A model generated the notes under the pieces. That model was not told where the DNA came from, did no database searches, and saw only the letters and a list, made by a program, of their open reading frames with translations. From assembly GCA_963850915.1 (NCBI GenBank), contig CAWKND010000010.1:930001-994000 (forward strand): DNA of 64,000 bases, written 5' to 3'. Of this stretch, positions 47,278-54,682 are shown one piece after another. Source of the stretch: CAVTWH01 sp963850915 (GTDB lineage Bacteria > Actinomycetota > Actinomycetes > Mycobacteriales > Micromonosporaceae). The first letter of the stretch is position 1; each line of letters begins with the position of its first letter. Position numbers and translations under genes: made by a program.

Positions 47278-47385
47278 GCGGGTCCAGTCGTTGCCGCGCG
47301 TCCAGTCATTACCACGCGTCCAGTCGTTGCCGCGCGTCCAGTCATTACCACGCGTCCAGTCGTTACCGCGGGCGATAGTACGCAT
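47275..47385 (-). CDS. 36-residue peptide made of five RGNDWT repeats
   Basis: From ATG at 47385 the minus strand reads MRTIA, then five copies of RGNDWT, then R and stop. A GGAGG ribosome site stands 5 bp before the ATG. The 18-bp units differ only at synonymous positions (CGC/CGT, GGT/GGC, AAC/AAT, ACG/ACC). Units 2 and 4 are identical, and units 3 and 5 differ in only one base. This indicates selection on the peptide and shows it is translated. No signal peptide is present. No known family is recognised. It could be a repetitive RiPP-type precursor, a signalling peptide or a leader for the GGDEF-EAL gene 141 bp downstream. No peptide-modifying enzyme is adjacent. Confidence 0.75.
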   Translation of the reverse strand: MRTIARGNDWTRGNDWTRGNDWTRGNDWTRGNDWTR

Positions 47386-47505
47386 TGGTGCCTCCGAATT
47401 GGCTTCGCGATTGGGGAAGTGACCCAAACGTTAAACCGATTCGCGAATAAACACCTAACCATTTTGTACTGGTATGTCATCATGAGCGCACACGGGCATG
47501 GTTTA

Positions 47506-47628
47506 TCACCAGCGGTGACGATTAGATTTCGAGACGTCGCTAAGATCTGCGGTAAATGTTCCCTTGGCGGTGGAGTATCCCGATTCCGCCCGGCAGACAG
47601 CGCAAATTGCTCGTGTGGCCCCGAACAT
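47506..47628 (-). CDS. 40-residue small ORF with CxxC motif
   Basis: ATG at 47628 follows a strong GGAGGAGGGAGG ribosome site 4 bp upstream. The product starts MFGATRAICAVCRAESG and ends NRHRW, with one CAVC pair. Codon use is mixed, and third positions are less GC-biased than in neighbouring genes. It lies 120 bp upstream of the hexapeptide-repeat gene on the same strand. It may be a real small protein or a leader. The ribosome site is the main support. Confidence 0.45.
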   Translation of the reverse strand: MFGATRAICAVCRAESGYSTAKGTFTADLSDVSKSNRHRW

Positions 47629-47637
47629 AGCGCCTCC

Positions 47638-47653
47638 CTCCTCCGAAGAGGAG
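47638..47653 (-). promoter_or_regulatory. UUCG-tetraloop hairpin beside the small-ORF ribosome site
   Basis: On the minus strand CTCCTC-TTCG-GAGGAG forms a perfect 6-bp stem with an extra-stable UUCG loop. It is immediately 5' of the GGAGG used by the 40-residue ORF. The CTCCTC arm could alternatively pair with that ribosome site. Confidence 0.45.
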
Positions 47654-47713
47654 CCCCCCTTTCTAAAGTACGCACAGCACGTGCGATGCGCCCCCCGACG
47701 TAAGCTGCAATTC

Positions 47714-48199
47714 GTGAACACCCGCCTTACCCACGTCGACGAGCAGGGCGCGGCCCGCATGGTCGACGTCACCGAGAAGCCGGTGAGCGCGCGCCGAGCC
47801 GTTGCCGCCGGCGAGGTACGCACCACTGCCGAGGTGATCGCTCTGCTGCGCGGCGGCGGGCTGCCCAAAGGGGATGCGCTCGCGGTCGCGCGGCTGGCCG
47901 GCATCATGGGCGCCAAACACACCCCCGACCTGATCCCGCTCTGCCACCCGATCGCGCTGCACGGGGTGACCGTCGACCTCACCCTCGGCGACACCGAGGT
48001 ACAGATCGAGGTGGCCACCCGTACCGCCGACCGGACCGGGGTCGAGATGGAGGCCCTTACCGCGGTGGCCGCCGCCGGACTCGCGCTCATCGACATGGTC
48101 AAGGCGGTCGACCCGGCCGCCAGCCTGGAGCGGATCCGGGTGCTGCGCAAAGAGGGCGGCAAGACCGGGCTGTGGGAGCGGCCGGCGGACCGGCCGTGA
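47714..48199 (+). CDS. moaC: Cyclic pyranopterin monophosphate synthase MoaC
   Basis: 161 residues from GTG at 47714, giving RLTHVDEQGAARMVDVTEK at the N terminus as in other MoaC proteins. The active-site region GAKHTPDLIPLCHPIAL and the C-terminal DMVKAVDPAASLERIRVLRK are present. With MoaA it converts GTP to cyclic pyranopterin monophosphate. MoaA is encoded 12 kb away in this window. The stop overlaps the next start (GTGA). Confidence 0.95.
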   Translation: MNTRLTHVDEQGAARMVDVTEKPVSARRAVAAGEVRTTAEVIALLRGGGLPKGDALAVARLAGIMGAKHTPDLIPLCHPIALHGVTVDLTLGDTEVQIEVATRTADRTGVEMEALTAVAAAGLALIDMVKAVDPAASLERIRVLRKEGGKTGLWERPADRP

Positions 48200-48681
48200 T
48201 CCGGGCGCGGGTGATCGTCGCCTCCAACCGGGCCGCGGCCGGGGTATACCCCGACACGAGCGGGCCGCTGCTGGTCGCGGGGCTGCGGCAGCTCGGGTGT
48301 GAGTGCCCGGACCCCATCGTGGTACCGGACGGGGAGCCACTCGGGCTCGCCCTGCGGGCCGCTGTCGGGGACGGGGTGGACGCGGTACTGACCAGTGGGG
48401 GTACCGGGATCACGCCGACCGACCGCACCCCCGAGCAGACCCGGGGGGTACTCGACTACGAGATCCCCGGAATCGCCGAGGCGCTGCGGGCGTACAGCCG
48501 GGAGCGGGTACCCACCTCGGCGCTCTCCCGGGGGCTGGCCGGCGTGGCCGGGCGTACCCTCGTCGTGAACCTGCCGGGCTCGACCGGCGGCGCGAAGGAC
48601 GGGCTCGCCGTCCTGGCCCCGATCCTGGTTCACGCCGTCGAACAGTTGCGTGGCGGCGATCATCCGGCGGCGCCCGCGTAG
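48196..48681 (+). CDS. mogA: Molybdopterin adenylyltransferase (MogA/MoaB family)
   Basis: 161 residues from GTG at 48196, overlapping the moaC stop. Motifs are VIVASNRAAAGVYPDTSGP, the MPT-binding LTSGGTGITPTDRTPEQT, and LVVNLPGSTGGAKDGLAVL. It activates molybdopterin by adenylation before MoeA inserts molybdate. Co-translation with moaC is likely. Confidence 0.92.
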   Translation: MIRARVIVASNRAAAGVYPDTSGPLLVAGLRQLGCECPDPIVVPDGEPLGLALRAAVGDGVDAVLTSGGTGITPTDRTPEQTRGVLDYEIPGIAEALRAYSRERVPTSALSRGLAGVAGRTLVVNLPGSTGGAKDGLAVLAPILVHAVEQLRGGDHPAAPA

Positions 48682-48690
48682 GCTCAGCCG

Positions 48691-49920
48691 GTGAGCGTTT
48701 CCACCGAAACCGGCACGGCACTCCCGGTCGCCTGGGCCACCGCGCGCGACGAGGTGTACGCCGCCGGACTGGCCGCGGCACCCGCACCGGTCGCGCTGCC
48801 GCTGGCCGACTGCGACGGCGCGACCCTGGCCGAGCCGCTCGTCGCGCTGGTGGACCTGCCGGCGTTCCCGACCTCGAGCGTTGACGGGTTCGCCGCGCGT
48901 GGCCGGGGACCGTGGCGGATCGTCGGCCGGATCCTCGCCGGCTCGCCGGCCGCTCCGCTGGGCGCGGACGGTACCTGCGTGGAGATCGCCACCGGCGCGA
49001 TGGTGCCCGAGCACACCGACGTGATCGTCCGGGTCGAGCACTCGCAGACGGTCGACGGGCGGGTCACCGGTACGCCACGCCCCGAGCGGGAGTGGCGGGT
49101 ACCCGGCGAGGAGTGCACCCGTGGCGAGCAGCTGCTGCCCGCGGGTACGCCGGTCTCCCCCGGGGTGATCGGGCTAGCTGCCGCGTGCGGGTACGACACG
49201 CTCGTGGTCCGTCGGCCACCACGGGCAGCTGTGCTGGTCTTCGGGGACGAACTGCTCAGCGAGGGGCTACCGGCCGGCGGGCGGGTACGCGACTCGCTCG
49301 GCCCACAGGTACCGGCCTGGCTGACCCGGCTCGGTACCCGCTGCGCGTCTCCGGTCGGGCCGGTACAGGACACCCTGGAAGCGCACGTCACCGCGCTCCA
49401 GGACGCGCTCGCCACCGGCGTGGAGCTGATCTGTACCACCGGCGGGACGATGAACGGGCCGGTCGACCACCTGCACCCGGCTTTGGCCCGGCTCGGTGCC
49501 GAGTACGTGGTGAACACCGTCGCGGTCCGCCCCGGGTTCCCCATGTTGCTGGCCCGCTGCCCACGCCCGGACGGCGGAACGGCACTGGTAGCCGGGCTGC
49601 CGGGCAACCCCCAGTCGGCGATCGTGGCACTCGCGTCGCTGGTCGCGCCGGCGCTCGACGGCCTGCGTGGCCGGCCTGCTCCGATGCTGCGGCGGGTACC
49701 CCTGGCGGAGCCGGTACCGGGGCGCGGCGAGTACACCCACCTGGCGCTCGTGGCACTGGACGGGTCCGGCGCCGCCGTGCCAGTACGCCACGTGGGCTCG
49801 GCGATGCTGCGTGGACTTGCCCGGGCGACCGGCTTCGCGGTGATCCCACCCGGTGACGGAGCCGCCGCGGGCGACCTGGTGGAGCTGCTGGCGCTGCCGG
49901 CCGGATCGGCTGGCAGCTGA
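48691..49920 (+). CDS. moeA: Molybdopterin molybdenumtransferase MoeA
   Basis: 409 residues from GTG at 48691. Recognisable segments are LVDLPAFPTSSVDGFAA, ATGAMVPEHTDVIVRVEHS, ICTTGGTMNGPVDHLHPAL and LVAGLPGNPQSAIVALASL. It inserts molybdate into adenylated molybdopterin. It is 9 bp after mogA, and its TGA overlaps the moaE ATG by one base. Confidence 0.93.
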   Translation: MSVSTETGTALPVAWATARDEVYAAGLAAAPAPVALPLADCDGATLAEPLVALVDLPAFPTSSVDGFAARGRGPWRIVGRILAGSPAAPLGADGTCVEIATGAMVPEHTDVIVRVEHSQTVDGRVTGTPRPEREWRVPGEECTRGEQLLPAGTPVSPGVIGLAAACGYDTLVVRRPPRAAVLVFGDELLSEGLPAGGRVRDSLGPQVPAWLTRLGTRCASPVGPVQDTLEAHVTALQDALATGVELICTTGGTMNGPVDHLHPALARLGAEYVVNTVAVRPGFPMLLARCPRPDGGTALVAGLPGNPQSAIVALASLVAPALDGLRGRPAPMLRRVPLAEPVPGRGEYTHLALVALDGSGAAVPVRHVGSAMLRGLARATGFAVIPPGDGAAAGDLVELLALPAGSAGS

Positions 49921-50330
49921 TGCTGGTCGCGGTCACCGAGGAGCCACTCGACCTCGCCATGCACGAGAAGGCGGTGGCGATGCCGGCCGCCGGTGCGGTG
50001 GTCACCTTCCAGGGCGTGGTGCGCGACCACGACGACGGGCGGGGCGTGACCCTGCTGGAGTACGAGTCGCACCCGTCGGCCCAGTCGGTACTACGCGCGG
50101 TGGCCGTGGAGATCGCCGCCGATCCGGAGATCTACGCGGTGGCTGTGTCGCACCGGATCGGCGCGCTGCGGGTCGGCGACGTGGCACTGGTGGCCGCCGT
50201 CTCCTCAGCGCACCGGGCAGCCGCCTTCGCTGCCTGCGCACGCCTCGTCGACGAGGTGAAGGCGCAGCTGCCGGTGTGGAAGCGGCAGGTCTTCGCGGAC
50301 GGTACCGACGAGTGGGTCAACTCGGCCTGA
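49920..50330 (+). CDS. moaE: Molybdopterin synthase catalytic subunit MoaE
   Basis: 136 residues. The family core AGAVVTFQGVVRDHDDGRGV and LLEYESHPSAQSVL, the catalytic-site HRIGALRVGDVALVAAVSS and the C-terminal KAQLPVWKRQVFADGTDEWV are all present. With MoaD (encoded at 59052-59291) it makes molybdopterin. It ends the moaC-mogA-moeA-moaE operon, 29 bp from a convergent gene. Confidence 0.94.
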   Translation: MLVAVTEEPLDLAMHEKAVAMPAAGAVVTFQGVVRDHDDGRGVTLLEYESHPSAQSVLRAVAVEIAADPEIYAVAVSHRIGALRVGDVALVAAVSSAHRAAAFAACARLVDEVKAQLPVWKRQVFADGTDEWVNSA

Positions 50331-50359
50331 CCTGGTCGGTCTGTTGGCGCAGGCCAGCT

Positions 50360-51799
50360 TCAGCGCTGGACGACCTGGAGTGCGGCGCGGCGGCGGGACA
50401 GCTCCGGCTCGGGGTAGAACGCCGGCTCGGCACCGGTGCGTACCGGCAGCAGGAAGACGAGCGCGATGATCACCAGGCCCAGCGAGTTCTCGCCGAGTAC
50501 CCCGATCCACCCGTCCGCGTTGTGTGAGACACCGTCCTGCAGCTTGTGCTCGTAGCGCCAGATGGGCGAGCAGACGAAGAGCCAGTAGACGCCGATGCCC
50601 AGTGTCAGCCGGCCGAGCCCGGCCAGGGCCGGGATGCCCGCTGGGGTACGCGCGAAGCGTCCCCGGGTGGCCAGCGCGGTTGCCGCACTCCGCCGGCGCA
50701 ACGCCGAATCGAGCAGCACAACGATCGCGGGCACGACGAAGACCAGATGGTGTGACCAGGAGATCGGGCAGACCGCGTTGGCGGTGAGTCCGATCAGCGT
50801 GAACGCCACCAGCTCGTCGCCCTCGCGGTGCGCGTTCGCTGCCCGGGACATCCCGACCGCGAGGATGACCAGCGCGAAGGCCAGCCACATCAGGGTCGGC
50901 GTGGTCTGCGAGTTGTAGAGGCGGGCCAGGATGCCGGCCAGCGACTGGTTGGCGGTCGCGTCGGTCTCGCCGACCCGGCTGGTGTCGAAGACGACGCTGG
51001 TGAAGTACTGGGTGGAGGCCGATCCGGCGACCACCCAGGCGCCCAGCGTCACGCCGATCGTGGTGGCCACCGAGGTGACCGCCGCCCGCCACTGCCGGGT
51101 GATCAGGAAGTATCCGATGAACAGTGCCGGGGTCAGCTTGATCGCGGTGGCCAGCCCGACGCCGACGCCGGCCAGCGCGCCGCTGCCCCAGAGGGCGACG
51201 AGGGGGCCGCCACGGCGGGCCCGGGCCAGCCCGGCGGCGATCCGGGAGCGGTGCCGCAGCGCCACCATGTCGGCGTAGATCAGCGCGCCGAGCAGAATGT
51301 TGATCTGCCCGAAACCGATGCTCTCCCGCATCGGCTCGGTGGCCAGCGCCATCGGGACCGCCACCGCGATGACGAACCAGCGCGGCCAGCCGTACCGGTC
51401 GGCGACCGGTACGAGCAGCCAGGTGAGCAGGATGGCCAAAGCGGCGACGCTGAGGGCGGTGTTGACGAACCCGGCGGAGAGCTCGGGGAGCAGCGCCATC
51501 GGCGACATCACGAGCGCGGCGAACGGCGGGTAGGTGAAGCCCAGGGTTGTGCCCGGGGACACGTAGTCGTACAGGTTGCCGCCCTCGGTCCACCACACCA
51601 TCGCGCCGTGGTAGATGTTCATGTCGAAGAAGTTGTAGAAGCGCCCGTAGCGGTGGATCGCCCAGTGGGCGGCCAACACGGCAACGGCGACGGTGCCGAT
51701 GCGGACGAGTGTCCAACGATCAATCCGACGTGTCTCTACCAAGTTGTGCACTCGATGGACGGTGGAGCGGTGCGGCCGTCCATCGACGGTCGCCGTCAT
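50360..51799 (-). CDS. GT87 family alpha-mannosyltransferase-like membrane protein
   Basis: 479 residues, about ten helices. The GT87 signature loop FDMNIYHGAMVWWTEGGNLY with FTYPPFAALVMSPMAL is strong, as in mycobacterial Rv2181-type alpha-1,2-mannosyltransferases. FGQINILLGALIYADMVAL and AGVGVGLATAIKLTPALFIG follow. It probably adds mannose to lipoglycans using polyprenyl-phosphate-mannose. ATG at 51799 follows GGGGG. It is monocistronic. Confidence 0.85.
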   Translation of the reverse strand: MTATVDGRPHRSTVHRVHNLVETRRIDRWTLVRIGTVAVAVLAAHWAIHRYGRFYNFFDMNIYHGAMVWWTEGGNLYDYVSPGTTLGFTYPPFAALVMSPMALLPELSAGFVNTALSVAALAILLTWLLVPVADRYGWPRWFVIAVAVPMALATEPMRESIGFGQINILLGALIYADMVALRHRSRIAAGLARARRGGPLVALWGSGALAGVGVGLATAIKLTPALFIGYFLITRQWRAAVTSVATTIGVTLGAWVVAGSASTQYFTSVVFDTSRVGETDATANQSLAGILARLYNSQTTPTLMWLAFALVILAVGMSRAANAHREGDELVAFTLIGLTANAVCPISWSHHLVFVVPAIVVLLDSALRRRSAATALATRGRFARTPAGIPALAGLGRLTLGIGVYWLFVCSPIWRYEHKLQDGVSHNADGWIGVLGENSLGLVIIALVFLLPVRTGAEPAFYPEPELSRRRAALQVVQR

Positions 51800-52025
51800 C
51801 GCGAGTACCCCCGCATCGATTTGAAAGTCCGCTCTGGTCCTGAATTGAGCCTAGACAGGGAGCCCGGCCACCTACCTCCTGCGTTATCCGAACGTGTCTG
51901 ATCCCACACTGCTTAGAGACATTTCTTGCGGGTTACGGGGACCTGACCAATTTGATGTAGTTCACATTGGACACTAATAGCCCCAGCTCAGGGGCGCCTC
52001 ACAGTTACCTGAACTGAGCCTGTAC

Positions 52026-52568
52026 TCAGCCCGGGAGATGCCTTCCGACATTGGCCGCGCGTACCGCCAGACGGGTCTTGGCTTTCGTGGTCTTCGCACC
52101 GCGATGTACGGACTTGTTAGCTTCGGCAATCGCGTGCCGGGTACGCCAACCGACGCCCGGCTCACCCTGCGTGTCCACCGCGGCGAGCAGCAGGCCGCCG
52201 AAGATTGACAGGTTCTTCAGGAACTGGGTCCGCTGCGCTGCCCGCTGGGTCGGGTCGTCGATGCTCCAGAAGGCATGTCCGGCGATCGTGGTCGGGATCA
52301 TCGAACCGGCCAGCAACACGGCGGCCGGCCGGTGCAGCCGGGTGTTGAGCATGACCCCGCCGGCGATCTGTGCCGCGCCGTTGATCCGGACCAGCGTCCG
52401 AGCCTCGGTCGGCAGCGCCGGGTGCATCTTGGCGATGTGCGGCGCGAGCCGTTCGGTGATCCTGGCGGCCGGGACGGCGAGCTGGTCGGGGCGGCGGATC
52501 GCCTTTGCACCCGAGATCACGAACAGCCCACTCATCAGGGCGCGGGCAACCCGACGGACCGGTTTCAT
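52026..52568 (-). CDS. DoxX-family membrane protein
   Basis: 180 residues with four predicted helices. DoxX features are RALMSGLFVISGAKAIRRPD at the start, RINGAAQIAGGVMLNTRLHR and FLKNLSIFGGLLLAAVDTQG. A basic C-terminal tail of about 45 residues (GAKTTKAKTRLAVRAANVGR) extends beyond the domain. DoxX proteins are associated with thiol and oxidative-stress homeostasis in mycobacteria. A specific role here is not evident. Confidence 0.85.
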   Translation of the reverse strand: MKPVRRVARALMSGLFVISGAKAIRRPDQLAVPAARITERLAPHIAKMHPALPTEARTLVRINGAAQIAGGVMLNTRLHRPAAVLLAGSMIPTTIAGHAFWSIDDPTQRAAQRTQFLKNLSIFGGLLLAAVDTQGEPGVGWRTRHAIAEANKSVHRGAKTTKAKTRLAVRAANVGRHLPG

Positions 52569-52642
52569 GCCCCTGTCTTACCCCGATTCGAGCGCGCTAA
52601 CCGGCCGAACCCGGGATCTTCACCGCTTTCCCCGGGCGGCCC

Positions 52643-53863
52643 TCACGCCGGCTGGGTACGCAGGTAGCGGCCGAAGTGCGGGACCGTGAAGGCGACCGTG
52701 CCCCGCTCGCCGGAGTAGATCAGCCCCTTCTTGATCAGCGCGTCCCGGGCCGGCGAGAGCGAGGCCGGCCGCCGCTCCAGGGCGCGCGCCACCTCCGCGG
52801 TCGCCACCGCCTCGCTGTCTTCGCTGGCCAGTGCCGCCATCGCGCGCATGTACTCGCGCTCGGCCGGGGTGGCGCGCTCGTACCGGGAGCCGAAGAAGCC
52901 CACCGCCAGCTCGGCCTCCGCCTCCGGCGCGGCGACCGCCACATCGGCCGCGGTGACGGGGGTACGCGGGGCGTGGTCCCAGGTCGCCTTGCCGTACGCC
53001 TGGATGAAGTACGGGTATCCGCCACTGCACTCGTACAGCGCGTCCAGCGCCTTCGCCTCGAACTCCACCCCCTCCCGGGCGGCCGGGGCGCACAGTGCCT
53101 GGTCGGCGGCGAGCCGGTCGAGCCGGTCGATGCGCTGGTAGCGGAAGAGCCGCTCGGAGTAGGACTTGGCGGCGCTGAGCGTGGCCGGCAGGTGGGGCAG
53201 CCCGGCGCCGACCACGATCAGCGGCGCTCCGGTCTGGGACAGTTCGTGGCAGGCCGCGCAGAGCGCCGATACGTCCTCCGGCGCCAGGTCCTGCATCTCG
53301 TCGATGAACAGGGCGATGCCGGTACCCACGTCGGTGGCCAGTCCGGCCGCGTCGGTGAACAGCTCCACCAGGTCGATCTCGATGTCACCGGAGTCGGCCC
53401 GGCCGGTGGCGGCGGGTACGTCGATGCCCGGCTGCCAGCGGTCGCGCAGCTTCGCCGCGGCACTGCGGGAGCCGCCTTCGGCGTTCGAGCGCAGGGCGAA
53501 GGCCTTCAGCACACCGAGTACGGCGTCGACCCGGTCCGGCGCGCGGTGCTGCGGGGCCAGTTCACGCAGCGCCATGTGCAGTGCCGCGGCGAGTGGGCGG
53601 CGCAGCGGCTGGTCGGTACGGGCCTCGATCTTCCCGGTACCCCAGCGCCGCCCGATCGCCTGCGAGCGCAGCGTGTTGAGCAGTACCGTCTTGCCGACCC
53701 CGCGCAGCCCGGTGAGGACCAGACTGCGCTCGGGGCGGCCCCGGGGTACCCGTTCGAGCACCACGTCGAAGACGTCCAGCTCCTTGTCCCGGCCGGCCAG
53801 CTCGGGTGGGCGCTGGCCGGCGCCGGGGGCGTACGGGTTGCGTACCGGGTCCACGTCTCGCAC
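52643..53863 (-). CDS. AAA/STAND-like ATPase with C-terminal winged helix
   Basis: 406 residues from GTG at 53863. Walker A is LTGLRGVGKTVLLNTLRSQA (about 48-60). Walker B is ALFIDEMQDLAPED near 195. A sensor-like LIVVGAGLPHLPATLS and a C-terminal winged-helix segment (RDALIKKGLIYSGERGTVAF) follow. This is the AAA_16/Orc1-like group of unassigned actinobacterial ATPases. There is no partner gene in operon. The upstream region holds a cluster of CTAG sites that may be its control region. Confidence 0.75.
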   Translation of the reverse strand: MRDVDPVRNPYAPGAGQRPPELAGRDKELDVFDVVLERVPRGRPERSLVLTGLRGVGKTVLLNTLRSQAIGRRWGTGKIEARTDQPLRRPLAAALHMALRELAPQHRAPDRVDAVLGVLKAFALRSNAEGGSRSAAAKLRDRWQPGIDVPAATGRADSGDIEIDLVELFTDAAGLATDVGTGIALFIDEMQDLAPEDVSALCAACHELSQTGAPLIVVGAGLPHLPATLSAAKSYSERLFRYQRIDRLDRLAADQALCAPAAREGVEFEAKALDALYECSGGYPYFIQAYGKATWDHAPRTPVTAADVAVAAPEAEAELAVGFFGSRYERATPAEREYMRAMAALASEDSEAVATAEVARALERRPASLSPARDALIKKGLIYSGERGTVAFTVPHFGRYLRTQPA

Positions 53864-53875
53864 CGTATCGGCTCG

Positions 53876-53970
53876 TCTAGCGGATCAGCTAGATATCCGT
53901 AGACAGTGGAGTGTCGTGGCGAATCTAGGGCTATCTAGTGTTCCGGGTAGACGCGCGTAGAGCGGGCTAG
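53876..53970. promoter_or_regulatory. CTAG-rich control region upstream of the AAA ATPase gene
   Basis: CTAG occurs five times: 53877, 53889, 53925, 53935 and 53967. The first two form the inverted repeat TCTAGC-N6-GCTAGA (53876-53893), and the next two are spaced CTAG-N6-CTAG. CTAG is generally the rarest tetranucleotide in bacteria. The region lies between the ATPase start and the convergently ending neighbour. Confidence 0.45.
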
Positions 53971-54593
53971 CTGAGCTTCTTCAGGCAGTAGACGATCTTG
54001 GTGTCGCCGTACCCGTAGTGGTAGCTCGCGGTCAGCCCGTTGGTACCGGCGCACTTGTTCTCGTCAACGGTGTCCTCGAAGCGTTTCAGCAGCTGGTACG
54101 TGCCCGGCGCGCACTTGACGATGTGCAGTTCGGGGGCGGTGTCGGTACCCCGGTTCTGCAGGCACTGGCCGACCTTCGCGGTGGTGAAGTCCTGCTCACT
54201 CGGGGTCGGACTGGCTGTGCTGCGGGCCGGAGTGGGGCTGCTGGAGCCGACGCCGGCGGTACCGGTCGACTGGCCGGCGGTGGGCGTCTTGTCCTTGCCG
54301 CTGAACTCGTACACCCCGAGGATCGAACCGCCGAGGACGACCACCGCGAGCGCCGTGAGCAGCGCGATCGCCACGGCGGACAGGCCCTGCTTCACCGGCT
54401 CCGGCGGACCCCACACCGGCGGCGCCACCTGTGCCGGATAGCCAACGGGCGCCGGCGAGTACTGCTCGCCGATGTAGCCGGACGGCTGGCCGTAGGGTCC
54501 GGGATCGGGCTCGCCGCCCCACGGCGAAGCACCCTGCCACGGGTCGCTCGGCTGGTCAGGGTGGGCCTGACCGGGCGGGGGGTAGTTCGCCAT
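53967..54593 (-). CDS. Membrane-anchored protein with extracytoplasmic LppU/SCO3897-like domain
   Basis: 208 residues from ATG at 54593 (GGAGG site). A Pro/Gly/Tyr-rich cytoplasmic segment covers about 1-65. One helix follows (LSAVAIALLTALAVVVLGGSIL), then a Ser/Thr/Pro linker. The outer domain of about 75 residues contains FTTAKVGQCLQNRGTD, HIVKCAPGTYQLLKRF, NKCAGTNGLTASYHYGYGDT and IVYCLKK, with four cysteines. The spacing and the KIVYCLK ending match the LppU/SCO3897 family. Function is unknown. Confidence 0.68.
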   Translation of the reverse strand: MANYPPPGQAHPDQPSDPWQGASPWGGEPDPGPYGQPSGYIGEQYSPAPVGYPAQVAPPVWGPPEPVKQGLSAVAIALLTALAVVVLGGSILGVYEFSGKDKTPTAGQSTGTAGVGSSSPTPARSTASPTPSEQDFTTAKVGQCLQNRGTDTAPELHIVKCAPGTYQLLKRFEDTVDENKCAGTNGLTASYHYGYGDTKIVYCLKKLS

Positions 54594-54682
54594 CGAGTTG
54601 CCTCCGGCAATCTTGGGGGATACCCGCACACGGTAGCGTGTGGTGCCGACCGGCTCACCTCACGGAAAAGCGCCAATTCCGG

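Noticed and set aside
47419..47703. Plus-strand ORF of 94 codons opposite the small-ORF region
   Set aside because: No ribosome site and no coding bias. The opposite strand has two ORFs with strong ribosome sites and, for one, synonymous-only repeat variation.
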